Shown: in pieces, positions 51,207 to 59,995 of the stretch
How the letters are laid out: each line of letters begins with the position of its first letter
Numbering within the stretch: position 1 is the first letter of the stretch
Assembly (NCBI RefSeq): GCF_023073415.1
Contig: NZ_JADPJL010000008.1
Location: forward strand, 930,001-994,000
Source of the DNA: Bradyrhizobium sp. 190
GTDB taxonomy: Bacteria > Pseudomonadota > Alphaproteobacteria > Rhizobiales > Xanthobacteraceae
Direction: 5' to 3'
Length of the DNA stretch: 64,000 nucleotides
Made by a program: the position numbers and the translations under genes
Notes under the pieces: model-generated
Database searches by the model: none
Told to the model about the DNA's origin: nothing
Seen by the model: only the letters and a program-made list of their open reading frames with translations

Positions 51207-52454
51207 CTATCTTGCCCTTCGCGCTTTTGCGACCTGTTCCGCCGTCACCAGCGGTGCTGCGTTGCCCCAGGCATTGCGGATATAGTTGGTCACGTCGGCA
51301 ATCTGCTGGTCGGTCATCTTCGCGGCATAGCCCGGCATCGATCCCTTGTTGGGCGCGCGCGGCGTCGTCACGGTCTCGGCGCCATCGAGAATGATGCGCA
51401 GCGTGCTCAAGGCGTCGGCAGATTGCAGGTTGGCGTTGCCGGGCAGCGGCGGGTAGATCCGCGGCGCACCCGATCCATCCTCTTCATGGCAGGCGATGCA
51501 GGCACCGTTGTAGAGCTTTTCGCCCAGGGCCATTTGCGCCGGGGAGGGCGGGGTGACCTTCGGCTCCGGCGCGCCCGCCGGCAGGTCTTTCAGGTAGACC
51601 GCGATGGCGCGGACATCGGCGTCGCTCATCTTGGAGGTCGAATTGACCACGACCTCCGACATCAGTTCGCCCGCATGGCTCCTGCCGTTACGACCGCTCT
51701 GCAGATACTCGGCGATGTCTTCCACGCTCCAGGATTTCAGGCCGCTGCGATCAGCGCCGTCCAGCCGCGGCGCGAACATGCCGTCGACGCGTCCGCCGCC
51801 GTAGGCCTGGCCGCGTTTGTCGGCGCCGAACATGTTCTTCGGCGTATGGCAGGCGCCGCAATGGCTGACGCCCTCGACGAGATAGCGGCCGCGATTCCAC
51901 TCAGCGCTCTTTTGTTGGTCCGGCATCAGAATGCCGGGCTTGAAGAACAGCCAGTTCCAGCCGCGCATGACGACGCGGTAGTTGAACGGCCAGCGCAGCT
52001 CGGGCGCGTGCGGCGTATTGCTCACCGGCGTCAGCGTCGCCAGATAAGCGCGGATGGCGAGAATGTCCTGGCGCGTCAGCTTGGTGAAATTCGGATAGGG
52101 GAAGGCCGGGTAATAGCGCGAGCCGTCGCGCGCCACCCCGAAACGCAGGGCGCGGTAGAAATCGTCATTGCTCCAGGCGCCCAAGCCCGTCGCGCGGTCC
52201 GGCGTCAGATTGGGCGTGTAGATGCCGCCGAACGGGGTATCGATCCGCTTGCCTCCGGCGAACGGTTTTGCGGGATCCGCGGTATGGCAGCTTGCGCAGT
52301 CGCCAGCGTCGGTCAGCGCCTTGCCGCGCGCGATATCCTCGTCGGTCGGCGGTTCGCTCCTGGACTGGGCATGGCCTTCGGCAACGGCGAACGCAGTGCA
52401 CAAAAGCATCCCGGCGAGAATCGTCCGCATAGCCCGGCGTGGTCCCTGCACCAT
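51207..52454 (-). CDS. Triheme cytochrome c (alcohol/gluconate dehydrogenase subunit type)
   Basis: 415 residues from ATG 52454 (AGGAGG upstream); the frame is open 57 codons further but the signal peptide (ILAGMLLCTAFAVAEGHAQ) fits this start. Three heme c sites: CASCHTADPAKPFAGG, CGACHTPKNMFGAD and CIACHEEDGSGAPRIYPPL, each followed by an axial Met region (for example GSMPGYAAKMTDQQIADV). This is the membrane-linked cytochrome subunit of PQQ/FAD dehydrogenases that passes electrons to ubiquinone or an oxidase. No dehydrogenase subunit is adjacent; the PQQ enzyme at the left window edge is a conceivable distant partner. Confidence 0.92.
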   Translation of the reverse strand: MVQGPRRAMRTILAGMLLCTAFAVAEGHAQSRSEPPTDEDIARGKALTDAGDCASCHTADPAKPFAGGKRIDTPFGGIYTPNLTPDRATGLGAWSNDDFYRALRFGVARDGSRYYPAFPYPNFTKLTRQDILAIRAYLATLTPVSNTPHAPELRWPFNYRVVMRGWNWLFFKPGILMPDQQKSAEWNRGRYLVEGVSHCGACHTPKNMFGADKRGQAYGGGRVDGMFAPRLDGADRSGLKSWSVEDIAEYLQSGRNGRSHAGELMSEVVVNSTSKMSDADVRAIAVYLKDLPAGAPEPKVTPPSPAQMALGEKLYNGACIACHEEDGSGAPRIYPPLPGNANLQSADALSTLRIILDGAETVTTPRAPNKGSMPGYAAKMTDQQIADVTNYIRNAWGNAAPLVTAEQVAKARRAR

Positions 52455-52708
52455 CTGGCCTCCTGGAGCGTTATAGCGCGAAAGCAGACGGAGGAGGGAT
52501 GTCATGCCGTTGCGCGCCGAGGCTCCCGGACGACACAAACCGAAATGCGGTGCCGCCATTCCCGGTACGAAATTGCGATCTTTGAAAGCACGGCTTCGGG
52601 GGCGAGATTTGTAGTGCGTGGCCAAGAAAATCCGACATAGACTGGTTCTAACAAGCTCAGATGACTAGCTAAAAAACAGTCATCCCGATCCAGGCTCAAG
52701 AGGGTGCA

Positions 52709-55700
52709 ATGGGAATCAACCAGGGTCCGATCAGTCTCGATCAGAAATACACCCAAGGCACCGGCCACATCTTCCTGACCGGTATCCAGGCGCTGGTCCG
52801 GCTGCCGATGGCACAGATCCGCCGCGACCGCGCCGCGGGGCTGAACACCGCAGGCTTCATCTCCGGCTACCGCGGCTCGCCGCTCGGCGGCTATGACCAG
52901 CAGCTTTTCGCTGCGCGAAAACACCTCGAACAATACAACATCAAGTTCCAGCCCGGCGTGAACGAAGACCTCGCGGCGACCGCGATCTGGGGCTCGCAGC
53001 AGCTCAATCTCTCGCCCGGCGCCAAATATGATGGCGCGGTCGGCATCTGGTACGGCAAGGGCCCCGGCGTCGATCGCTGCGGCGACGTGTTCCGGCACGG
53101 CAATACCGCGGGCTCGGCCAAAAACGGCGGCGTGCTTTGCCTCGCCGGCGACGACCACGGCGCAAAGTCCTCGACCGTCCCGCACCAATCGGACCACGCC
53201 TTCATCTCCGCACTGATGCCTTATCTTTATCCCTCCAGCATCCACGAAATGATCGAGATGGGCCTGTTGGGTATCGCGATGTCGCGCTACTCTGGCTGCT
53301 GGGTCGGCATGAAGGTGATCACCGAGACGGTGGAGACGACCGCCGAGATCGACCTTACCGACGAGATGACCCCGTTCGCGATCCCGACCGATTTCGAGAT
53401 GCCGCCCGGCGGTCTCAACCTGCGCTGGCCCGATGATCGCTACCAGCAGGACCTTCGCCTGCAGGACTACAAGGGCTTTGCGGCCATCGCCTTCGCGCGC
53501 GCCAACAAGATCAACCGCATCACCATGGATTCGCCGAATGCCCGCTACGGCATCATGGCATCAGGCAAGAGCTACGAGGACATCCGTCAGGCGCTGCGCG
53601 AGCTCGGGATTACCGAGGAGGTCGCTGCCAAGATTGGCTTGCGGCTTTACAAGATCGGCATGCCCTGGCCGCTGGAGCCGGAAGGCGTGCGCAATTTCGC
53701 TGTCGGCCTCGAAGAGATCTTTATCATCGAAGAGCGCCGCGAGATCGTCGAAAATCAAGTCAAGCAGGAGCTGTTCAACTGGCGCGACGACGTCCGCCCG
53801 CGCATCGTCGGCAAGATGGACGACCACGACAAGCGTTTTCTCACTTTCGCCGCCGAACTTAGCGTCGCTTCGCTGGCGAGCTCGCTGACCGAACGCCTGC
53901 TTCGACTCAATCTCAACCCCGAAATCGCCGCGATGCTGCGCGCCAAGGCCGACTGGTTCAACGGCCGTCAGGCGAGCCAGATGCAGGCGGTCGCCCCCGT
54001 CACCCGCACCCCGTATTTCTGCTCCGGCTGTCCGCACAATTCGTCGACCAAGGTGCCCGAGGGCAGCCGCGCCTTTGCCGGCATCGGCTGTCATTTCATG
54101 GCGCTGTGGATGGACCGCAATACCGAGACCTACACCCACATGGGAGGCGAGGGCGTGCCATGGGTAGGCGTCGCACCCTTCACCAAGGAAGAGCACGTGT
54201 TCGCCAATCTCGGCGACGGCACTTACTTCCACTCCGGCAGCCTCGCGATCCGTCAGGCGATCGCCTCCGGCGCCAATATCACCTACAAGCTGCTCTACAA
54301 CGATGCGACCGCGATGACCGGCGGCCAGCATGTCGACGGCGAATTGTCGCCGCAGCAGATCACCTTCCAGCTTCATTCCGAAGGCATCCGCAACATCTAT
54401 CTCGTCTCTGAAAATCCGGCTGCCTATCCGGCGTCCGACATCGCGCCCGGCGTCAAGGTCGCGCATCGTGACGAACTCGACACCGTCCAGAGAACCTGCC
54501 GCACGCTGAAAGGCACTTCGGCGATCGTCTTCGTGCAGACCTGCGCGGCCGAAAAGCGCCGCCGCCGCAAGCGCGGCCTGATGGAAGATCCGGCGCGCCG
54601 CGTCATGATCAATCCGGCCGTGTGCGAAGGCTGCGGCGATTGCTCGGTGCAGTCGAACTGCATCTCGGTGGAGCCTTTGGAAACCGAGATGGGCCGCAAG
54701 CGCACCATCAACCAGTCGACCTGCAACAAGGACTATTCCTGCCTGAAGGGCTTTTGCCCGTCCTTCGTCACCATCGACGGCGGCAAGCCGCGCCGCCGCG
54801 CGCCGGCAAACCTTGGCGACTCAGGCCTTGGTGATCTCGGCGATCTACCCGAGCCGGCTTCATTCCCCTCGCTAGAGCGGCCCTACAACATCGCCGTCGG
54901 CGGCGTCGGCGGCACCGGCGTGCTGACCATCGGCGCGCTGCTCGGCATGGCAGCCCATATCGAGGGCAAGGCCAGCATGATCCTCGACATGTCCGGCCTG
55001 GCGCAGAAGGGTGGCGCGGTGCTGAGCCATGTCCGGCTTTCGGAACACACTGCCGACGTCACCTGTTCGCGCATCGTTACCGGCACTGCCGATCTGGTGA
55101 TGGCGGCCGACGAGGTTGTCGCCGCCGCCAAGGACACCATCACGCTCTGCGAAGCCAGCCGCACCGTCGGCGTCATCAACACCCACGTCATTCCGACTGC
55201 CGACTTCATCCTCAACCGCGATTTCAATTTCCAGAGCCGCAAGGTCAACCACGTGCTGGAGACCGAGCTGCGCAAGGACTCTTCTTTCTACGACTTCACC
55301 AAGCCGGCCGAAACGCTGCTCGGCGATTCCATCGCCACCAACATCATGATGCTGGGCTACGCCTATCAGAAGGGCCTGCTGCCGCTCTCGGCGAAGGCCA
55401 TTCTGCAGGCAATCGAGGTCAACGGCGTCTCGATCAAGATGAATACGCAGGCCTTCCAGCTCGGCCGTCTCGCCGCCGCCGATCCGGCGCGGCTTGAAGC
55501 GATGATGAAGGGCCAGGATGAGGTCGTTGCACCGAAGACGCTGGATGCGATGTCGCTCGACGAGGTTATCGCCCATCGCAGCGCATTCCTGACCGATTAT
55601 CAGAATGCCGCGCTCGCCGAGCGCTATCGGGGTCTCGTCAAGCGCGTGCGCGATGCCGCCACCGATGGCGGTTACGGTGATGCATTGCCGCGCGCGGTCG

Positions 55701-56215
55701 CGATCAATTACGCAAAGCTCCTCGCCTACAAGGACGAATACGAGGTCGCGCGGCTGTTCACCGATGGCCGTTTCGAAAAGCAGCTCCGCGACCAGTTCGA
55801 AGGCGACTTCAAGTTCAACTTCAATCTGGCGCCGCCCATCCTTGGCGGCGGCAAGGATGCGCTCGGCCGGCCGAAGAAGCGCGCGTTCGGTGCCTGGATG
55901 ATGCCGATATTCCGGACGCTGGCAAAACTGCGCGTCCTGCGCGGCACGCCGTTCGACATCTTCGGCTACAGTGCCGACCGCAAGATCGAACGCGACCTGA
56001 TCGCAGGCTACGAGAAAGACGTCGCCCACGTGCTCGGCCTGCTGTCGCCGGTCACCCACGACACTGCGGTCGAGATCCTCTCGCTGCCCGACCGCATCCG
56101 CGGCTACGGCCCGGTCAAGGAGAAGGCGATCCAAGACGCGAAAGCGCGCTACGCGCAACTCGCAGCCGATCTCGTCAACCCGCCGCCCGCGCCGCGGCAG
56201 ATCGCGGCGGAGTGA
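52709..56215 (+). CDS. ior: Indolepyruvate ferredoxin oxidoreductase, fused alpha-beta type
   Basis: 1168 residues, the long single-chain form of aerobic proteobacteria. Order: pyrimidine-binding domain (FISGYRGSPLGGYDQQL, NEDLAATAIWGSQQLN), then FCSGCPHNSSTKVPEG, thiamine-diphosphate domain (IGCHFMALWMD, NLGDGTYFHSGSLAIRQA, YNDATAMTGGQ), cluster site CEGCGDCSVQSNC with CNKDYSCLKGFCPSF, and the gamma-like domain (IAVGGVGGTGVLTIGALLG). It decarboxylates aryl- or branched-chain 2-oxo acids to acyl-CoA with ferredoxin as acceptor. The ferredoxin is not adjacent. Gene stands alone between a divergent cytochrome gene (254-bp gap) and a half palindrome. Confidence 0.93.
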   Translation: MGINQGPISLDQKYTQGTGHIFLTGIQALVRLPMAQIRRDRAAGLNTAGFISGYRGSPLGGYDQQLFAARKHLEQYNIKFQPGVNEDLAATAIWGSQQLNLSPGAKYDGAVGIWYGKGPGVDRCGDVFRHGNTAGSAKNGGVLCLAGDDHGAKSSTVPHQSDHAFISALMPYLYPSSIHEMIEMGLLGIAMSRYSGCWVGMKVITETVETTAEIDLTDEMTPFAIPTDFEMPPGGLNLRWPDDRYQQDLRLQDYKGFAAIAFARANKINRITMDSPNARYGIMASGKSYEDIRQALRELGITEEVAAKIGLRLYKIGMPWPLEPEGVRNFAVGLEEIFIIEERREIVENQVKQELFNWRDDVRPRIVGKMDDHDKRFLTFAAELSVASLASSLTERLLRLNLNPEIAAMLRAKADWFNGRQASQMQAVAPVTRTPYFCSGCPHNSSTKVPEGSRAFAGIGCHFMALWMDRNTETYTHMGGEGVPWVGVAPFTKEEHVFANLGDGTYFHSGSLAIRQAIASGANITYKLLYNDATAMTGGQHVDGELSPQQITFQLHSEGIRNIYLVSENPAAYPASDIAPGVKVAHRDELDTVQRTCRTLKGTSAIVFVQTCAAEKRRRRKRGLMEDPARRVMINPAVCEGCGDCSVQSNCISVEPLETEMGRKRTINQSTCNKDYSCLKGFCPSFVTIDGGKPRRRAPANLGDSGLGDLGDLPEPASFPSLERPYNIAVGGVGGTGVLTIGALLGMAAHIEGKASMILDMSGLAQKGGAVLSHVRLSEHTADVTCSRIVTGTADLVMAADEVVAAAKDTITLCEASRTVGVINTHVIPTADFILNRDFNFQSRKVNHVLETELRKDSSFYDFTKPAETLLGDSIATNIMMLGYAYQKGLLPLSAKAILQAIEVNGVSIKMNTQAFQLGRLAAADPARLEAMMKGQDEVVAPKTLDAMSLDEVIAHRSAFLTDYQNAALAERYRGLVKRVRDAATDGGYGDALPRAVAINYAKLLAYKDEYEVARLFTDGRFEKQLRDQFEGDFKFNFNLAPPILGGGKDALGRPKKRAFGAWMMPIFRTLAKLRVLRGTPFDIFGYSADRKIERDLIAGYEKDVAHVLGLLSPVTHDTAVEILSLPDRIRGYGPVKEKAIQDAKARYAQLAADLVNPPPAPRQIAAE

Positions 56216-56219
56216 TCGC

Positions 56220-56262
56220 GTAGGGTGGGCAAAGGCGCGCTTGCGCCGTGCCCACCATCTAA
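56220..56262. repeat. Palindromic repeat, GTAGGGTGGGCAAAG family, left half only
   Basis: GTAGGGTGGGCAAAGGCGCG CTTGCGCCGTGCCCACCATC (split here) matches the left half of the copy at 36295. The closing arm is absent; unrelated sequence follows to the corA gene. Confidence 0.75.
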
Positions 56263-56416
56263 CACTTCGCTCGTGATTTCAGAATAATCGGCGACCGCGG
56301 GGGCCGGCGAACGGCCGAATTGAACCTTGTCTCCAGGGCTTCGATGGGGTGTAGTCGTCATCAGCTTGTCACTGCGTTGACGCATTGCCTGCTTCACACC
56401 AGCAACGGGTTAGTGG

Positions 56417-57400
56417 ATGGATCAGGCCCTCGCCGATATCGGCATCATCTCCGCCTATCGCTTCGCGCGCGACGGTTCCGCGACGAAGCTCGACGTCGCC
56501 AACCTCGATGCGGAACTCGCCGATCCGCACGGCTGGCTGTGGCTGCATTTCAATCTGTCCAACCGTCGTTGCCACGACTGGCTCGCCAGGAGCACGTCGC
56601 TTTCCGATGTCGCGCGCGAGACCCTGCTCGATGCCGATGAGCATATCCGGCTCGATATCTTTGACGAGGAGATCGCCGGCGTTTTGCCTGACCTGCATCA
56701 GGAGTTCATGCAGGAGGGCGACGATCTCCTGCGGGTGCACTTTGCGATATCGTCGAAGCTGATGATCACCGCGCGGCGCAAGCCGCTGCGCGCGATCGAG
56801 CTGACACGACGTGCGCTCGATAGCGGCCCCAAGTTTCCAACCCCGGTGTCGCTGTTCGATGCGATCGTCGACCAGTTCGCCGATGTGATCGGACGCTATT
56901 CGGCGGGCCTCGGCGACGAGCTCGACATCGTCGAGAATCATGTGCTGCACGATGAGATCGACGATGAGCGATTGCGGCTGGGCCGCGTCCGCCTGCAGGC
57001 GATCCGCACCCGGCGGCAGCTCTCGCAGATCCGTGCCCTGTTTCATCGCATGGAGACGCGCGAGGACGTCGAATCCGAAACCCTGCTGTCGGCGATGCGC
57101 AAGCTTGCGCAGAAGTTCGACGCGCTCGACTACGAGTTCAGCGCGATCTATGAACGCGCGCGGCTGCTGCAGGACGAGATCGCCGGCCGCATGACGGCGA
57201 TCACCAACCGCCGCCTGTTCACGCTGTCGGTCCTGACCGCGTGCATGCTGCCCTCGACGCTGGTCACCGGCTTCTTCGGCATGAACACCAAGGACATGCC
57301 GTTCCAGAGTGGCGACGGCGGCACCTGGTACGCGCTGTTGCTGGTGATCGCCGCAGGAGCACTGACCTGGTGGCTGCTCAGGCGGACCAAGGCGCTGTAG
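56417..57400 (+). CDS. CorA/ZntB-family divalent cation transporter
   Basis: 327 residues. A long cytoplasmic helical domain is followed by two transmembrane helices at the end; TGFFGMNTKDMPF carries the GMN selectivity motif after helix 1 (LFTLSVLTACMLPSTLV) and YALLLVIAAGALTWWLLRR is helix 2. WLHFNLSN and the GMNTKDMPF loop resemble ZntB more than CorA. Mg or Zn transport as a pentamer in the inner membrane. Its stop codon TAG is formed by the first bases of a repeat fragment. Confidence 0.9.
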   Translation: MDQALADIGIISAYRFARDGSATKLDVANLDAELADPHGWLWLHFNLSNRRCHDWLARSTSLSDVARETLLDADEHIRLDIFDEEIAGVLPDLHQEFMQEGDDLLRVHFAISSKLMITARRKPLRAIELTRRALDSGPKFPTPVSLFDAIVDQFADVIGRYSAGLGDELDIVENHVLHDEIDDERLRLGRVRLQAIRTRRQLSQIRALFHRMETREDVESETLLSAMRKLAQKFDALDYEFSAIYERARLLQDEIAGRMTAITNRRLFTLSVLTACMLPSTLVTGFFGMNTKDMPFQSGDGGTWYALLLVIAAGALTWWLLRRTKAL

Positions 57401-57475
57401 GGCAAAGCGAAGCGTGCCCACCCCTGAAAGCGGACATCGAGCTTTCGCATCTTCAAATCCGAAAAGTGCCAACAT
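57396..57475. repeat. Fused fragments of two dispersed repeats at the 3' end of corA
   Basis: TGTAGGGCAAAGCGAAGCGT GCCCACC is a shortened half of the GTAGGGTGGGCAAAG palindrome; it continues directly into CCCTGAAAGCGGACATCGAG and AATCCGAAAAGTGCCAACAT, part of the other dispersed element seen at 41093, 41841 and 47915. Confidence 0.6.
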
Positions 57476-57498
57476 AAGACATCGAGTTGCGTGTGATC

Positions 57499-57526
57499 CA
57501 AAAAGAAAAGCCGCCCGAAGGCGGCT
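57499..57526 (-). terminator. Intrinsic terminator for the PEP-CTERM gene
   Basis: AGCCGCC (57509-57515), loop CGAA, GGCGGCT (57520-57526); the A-rich 57499-57508 is the U tract on the minus strand. Confidence 0.88.
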
Positions 57527-57551
57527 CTCCAAATTCGAACTACGCAAAGGA

Positions 57552-58286
57552 TCAGGCGAAGCGAAGCTTGGGCCCATTCTGCTTGCGGCGATATGCCATG
57601 AAGCCCACGCCAGCGAAGCCGAGGATCATCATGGCCCAGGTCGATGGTTCAGGAACAGCCGCCACAGACGTTTCGAGGTTCAGGACCGCGGCTGGAGCCA
57701 GTGCGGATTGCGGTCCGAAAATCGCGAACAACTGCTCATTGGCAAATGGACCACTAATGGAAAGCAGCGAACCGCCGATCACAAACCTGGTGTCGCTTTG
57801 ATTATGCGCAGCGGCATTCAAGCCAGCAATTGCCGACTGCGAAAGCGTTACCGAGAACTGCTGTATGGGGCCGTTCCCAGGGACGACTGCTGTGCCGTAG
57901 CTACTACCGTTGCCCAGATCATTATAAATGCCGACATTGTTTTGTGAATTGCTGATAAGGGCATTGATGCTGCCGGTATAATCGAAAAGCCCCAAGGTCT
58001 CGCTGGTTGTAGAGGTATTAATTCCATTCCCACCATAGAACGTGAGCGTCGCTGATGTTACGTTCTGGTTGGCCAAACCCGCGAGGTTGAAGGCAAGCCA
58101 ATTATTATATACTGCGCCGCTGAGATTGCTTGAGCCGACGTTGATGTTGGTAACACCAGCGGTGAAACCACTGTTCGTATACCAACCGCTATCGAAGTTC
58201 TGGATCGTGGCGGCGTTAGAGGCTCCCCCAGCAATTACAGACAATAAAACCGCGCAACTCAGTGCACCCAACTTTAGCATACGCAT
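57552..58286 (-). CDS. PEP-CTERM sorting-domain surface protein
   Basis: 244 residues. Signal peptide (KLGALSCAVLLSVIAGGASNA), a Ser/Asn/Gly-rich beta body (NINVGSSNLSGAVYNNWLAF, SATLTFYGGNGINTST) and the sorting tail VPEPSTWAMMILGFAGVGF followed by MAYRRKQ: PEP motif, hydrophobic helix, basic cluster. An exosortase would cleave it and anchor or release it, often with extracellular polysaccharide. No exosortase gene is in the window. Composition is less GC-rich than its neighbours. A second ATG two codons in is also possible. Confidence 0.93.
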   Translation of the reverse strand: MRMLKLGALSCAVLLSVIAGGASNAATIQNFDSGWYTNSGFTAGVTNINVGSSNLSGAVYNNWLAFNLAGLANQNVTSATLTFYGGNGINTSTTSETLGLFDYTGSINALISNSQNNVGIYNDLGNGSSYGTAVVPGNGPIQQFSVTLSQSAIAGLNAAAHNQSDTRFVIGGSLLSISGPFANEQLFAIFGPQSALAPAAVLNLETSVAAVPEPSTWAMMILGFAGVGFMAYRRKQNGPKLRFA

Positions 58287-58791
58287 TCGTTCAATTCCCT
58301 CATTGCCATTTTTATATAAACTAATAAATTTTATTTAAGAGATGCTACAGATTGATGACGATCTAGGCGTCAAGGTGTGACGATGCAATCGGCGCGACGC
58401 GGGCAATCTTTCGCGATCAAACACTCGGTCTATTCAGAACGCCGCATCATTGACACCTGATCGTTTAACCGGAAATGCCACCCGCGGCGTCCGCGCGGGT
58501 TGGGCATTCAACGAGGATCAAGAGCATTTTCCAAACGCCCGACTAGGGAATCGGTCAGTCGCGGCTGAGTAGGGCGCGTCCGCGAAGCGTAACCGAACAC
58601 TTTCCCTTGCGCTAAGACATGGGGTTACGCCTGAGGGCTAACCTACCTACATCCTGCGTTACCCTCGACTCATAAATGTGCCGATCTCGGACAAGCCGTG
58701 TGGAACCGCGCAGGTGCATCGTTGTTGGGGCGCCTGATGGAACGCGTGGAGGAAGCGGAAGTTGTCAATCAAACTTGCGGAGGAACCTCTT
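58287..58791. other. 505-bp gap with a hairpin and decayed repeat, no gene
   Basis: An AT-rich block right of the PEP-CTERM start (about 58290-58345) is a likely promoter region. AATGCCACCCGCGG ... CGCGGGTTGGGCATT (58474-58508) forms an imperfect hairpin. GCGTAACCGAACAC ... GGGTTACGC (58587-58628) looks like an eroded palindrome. No supported frame. Confidence 0.5.
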
Positions 58792-59064
58792 TTGCCCGAC
58801 CGAAACAGCCGCCAATTCCGTCTCGTTCTTTTCGGCCTCGCCTCCGCTGCGAGCCTCGCCATCTCTCCAGTGATGGCCGGAAGTCAGTCATCGAACTCCT
58901 CATCCAACTGCTCGAACGGCCGCTGCAGCCGCGTCGACACGCTGGTGGTTGAGGACGGCCGCGGCCGTAGCCGCGGCTGGCAGCGTATCGAGGCCTGGGA
59001 GGAGCGGCGGGGCCGCTCGGTCCGTGTCCGACCTCCGTACCGTTTCCGCGACCGCGACGACTGA
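58792..59064 (+). CDS. Small exported Arg/Ser-rich protein
   Basis: 90 residues from TTG 58792 with GGAGG eight bases upstream; a TTG 10 codons earlier lacks one. LVLFGLASAASLAISPVMA is a signal peptide; the mature part is SSNSSSNCSNGRCSRVDTLVVEDGRGRSRGWQR in outline (two Cys) and a basic end RPPYRFRDRDD. Family not recognised. The signal peptide and ribosome site make it likely real. Confidence 0.6.
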   Translation: MPDRNSRQFRLVLFGLASAASLAISPVMAGSQSSNSSSNCSNGRCSRVDTLVVEDGRGRSRGWQRIEAWEERRGRSVRVRPPYRFRDRDD

Positions 59065-59077
59065 CATCTCGAGAAGC

Positions 59078-59200
59078 GTAGGATAGACAAAGGCGCACTT
59101 GCGCCGTGCCCACCACCTAATATTCCGCTCGTGATGGTGAGCACGCGGAGTCCGTCATCGGGCGCGCATTCGCGCGACCCGGTGGCTTTGCCTACCCTAC
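59078..59200. repeat. Eroded GTAGGGTGGGCAAAG-family palindrome
   Basis: GTAGGATAGACAAAGGCGCA ... GGCTTTGCCTACCCTAC with internal GTGCCCACCA / TGGTGAGCAC. Several substitutions in each arm relative to the intact copies. Confidence 0.7.
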
Positions 59201-59339
59201 GACTTCACGTTAGCACCGCAAAAACCCACTGCGCCAAAACACGAATTTCACCAGCCATTTCAAAGCGATTTGGGGCGTCCAGATTGCGAGCCAAAAATAT
59301 TCCGCTTCTCATTTTCCGCAAATCAGCTTCCTTTACGCG

Positions 59340-59900
59340 CAACCCGCCTCATGAAGAGGGGCGTACGCGTCGTCACGATACGTGGAGTGCGGGTTGCGGT
59401 GGACGCGATGGCGTTGCGCGCGCGAGGCATTGCAGGGCGGCCTCAAGCTTTGTCTTGGGGCTGTGAGCGATTGATCCGCGCAGGACGAGCGGCGTTGTTG
59501 CGTACGGCAAAACCGTGTGGTCCTGGCACCCGTTGCTGGTGTCAAGCTGTCGGAGGTTGATCGAATCCAACCGGGTTCGATGGGCCGTTAATCCGACCGC
59601 GACGGAGGCAAGAGGAATTCGTCTCCGGGGAGAGCTCGGCATAAGCCGTAAAGCCATTGCGCAGGGAAGGCCGGATGCTCTCCGCTGGACCTGTATGCTC
59701 GTGTGCGCACTTCTTTGTGCACATTGCACACGAGACCGCGGGTGCAGCGCGCACCCGGTCTTCCCTGCGCCCTCTCATTCGGAGGGGGCAAGCGACCAGA
59801 CACAACTCGGGCGCGTCGCGCCGCGAGAACGCGCTGGCATATCCGCCTCTCAGGCCTGATACGATTTCCGCTGATAATCATCCCGAGTTGAGTCTGGTCG
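59340..59900. repeat. Widespread Bradyrhizobium non-coding repeat, one copy
   Basis: Conceptual translations of this stretch, such as DTSNGCQDHTVLPYA and NGFTAYAELSPETNSSC on the minus strand and RDRGCSAHPVFPAPS on the plus strand, are ones I recognise as recurring spurious proteins in many Bradyrhizobium and related genomes. Recurrence in several frames means the DNA, not a protein, is conserved. A hairpin-forming GAGACCGCGGGTGCAGCGCG ... CACCCGGTC lies at about 59733-59761. The copy fills the gap before the thiolase operon. Recognition is from memory. Confidence 0.6.
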
Positions 59901-59995
59901 CTACTGTCTCGCTCTGCGGAATATTTCCGCGCTTGCCAAGGGGGCGGCGACAGGCCAGAAAAAACCTGGAAGAAGAAACGCCAACGGAGAACGAT

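Noticed and set aside
54872..56158. 428-codon minus-strand frame opposite the indolepyruvate oxidoreductase gene
   Set aside because: Composition of Arg/His/Asp-rich shadow type; the real product on the plus strand is unambiguous.
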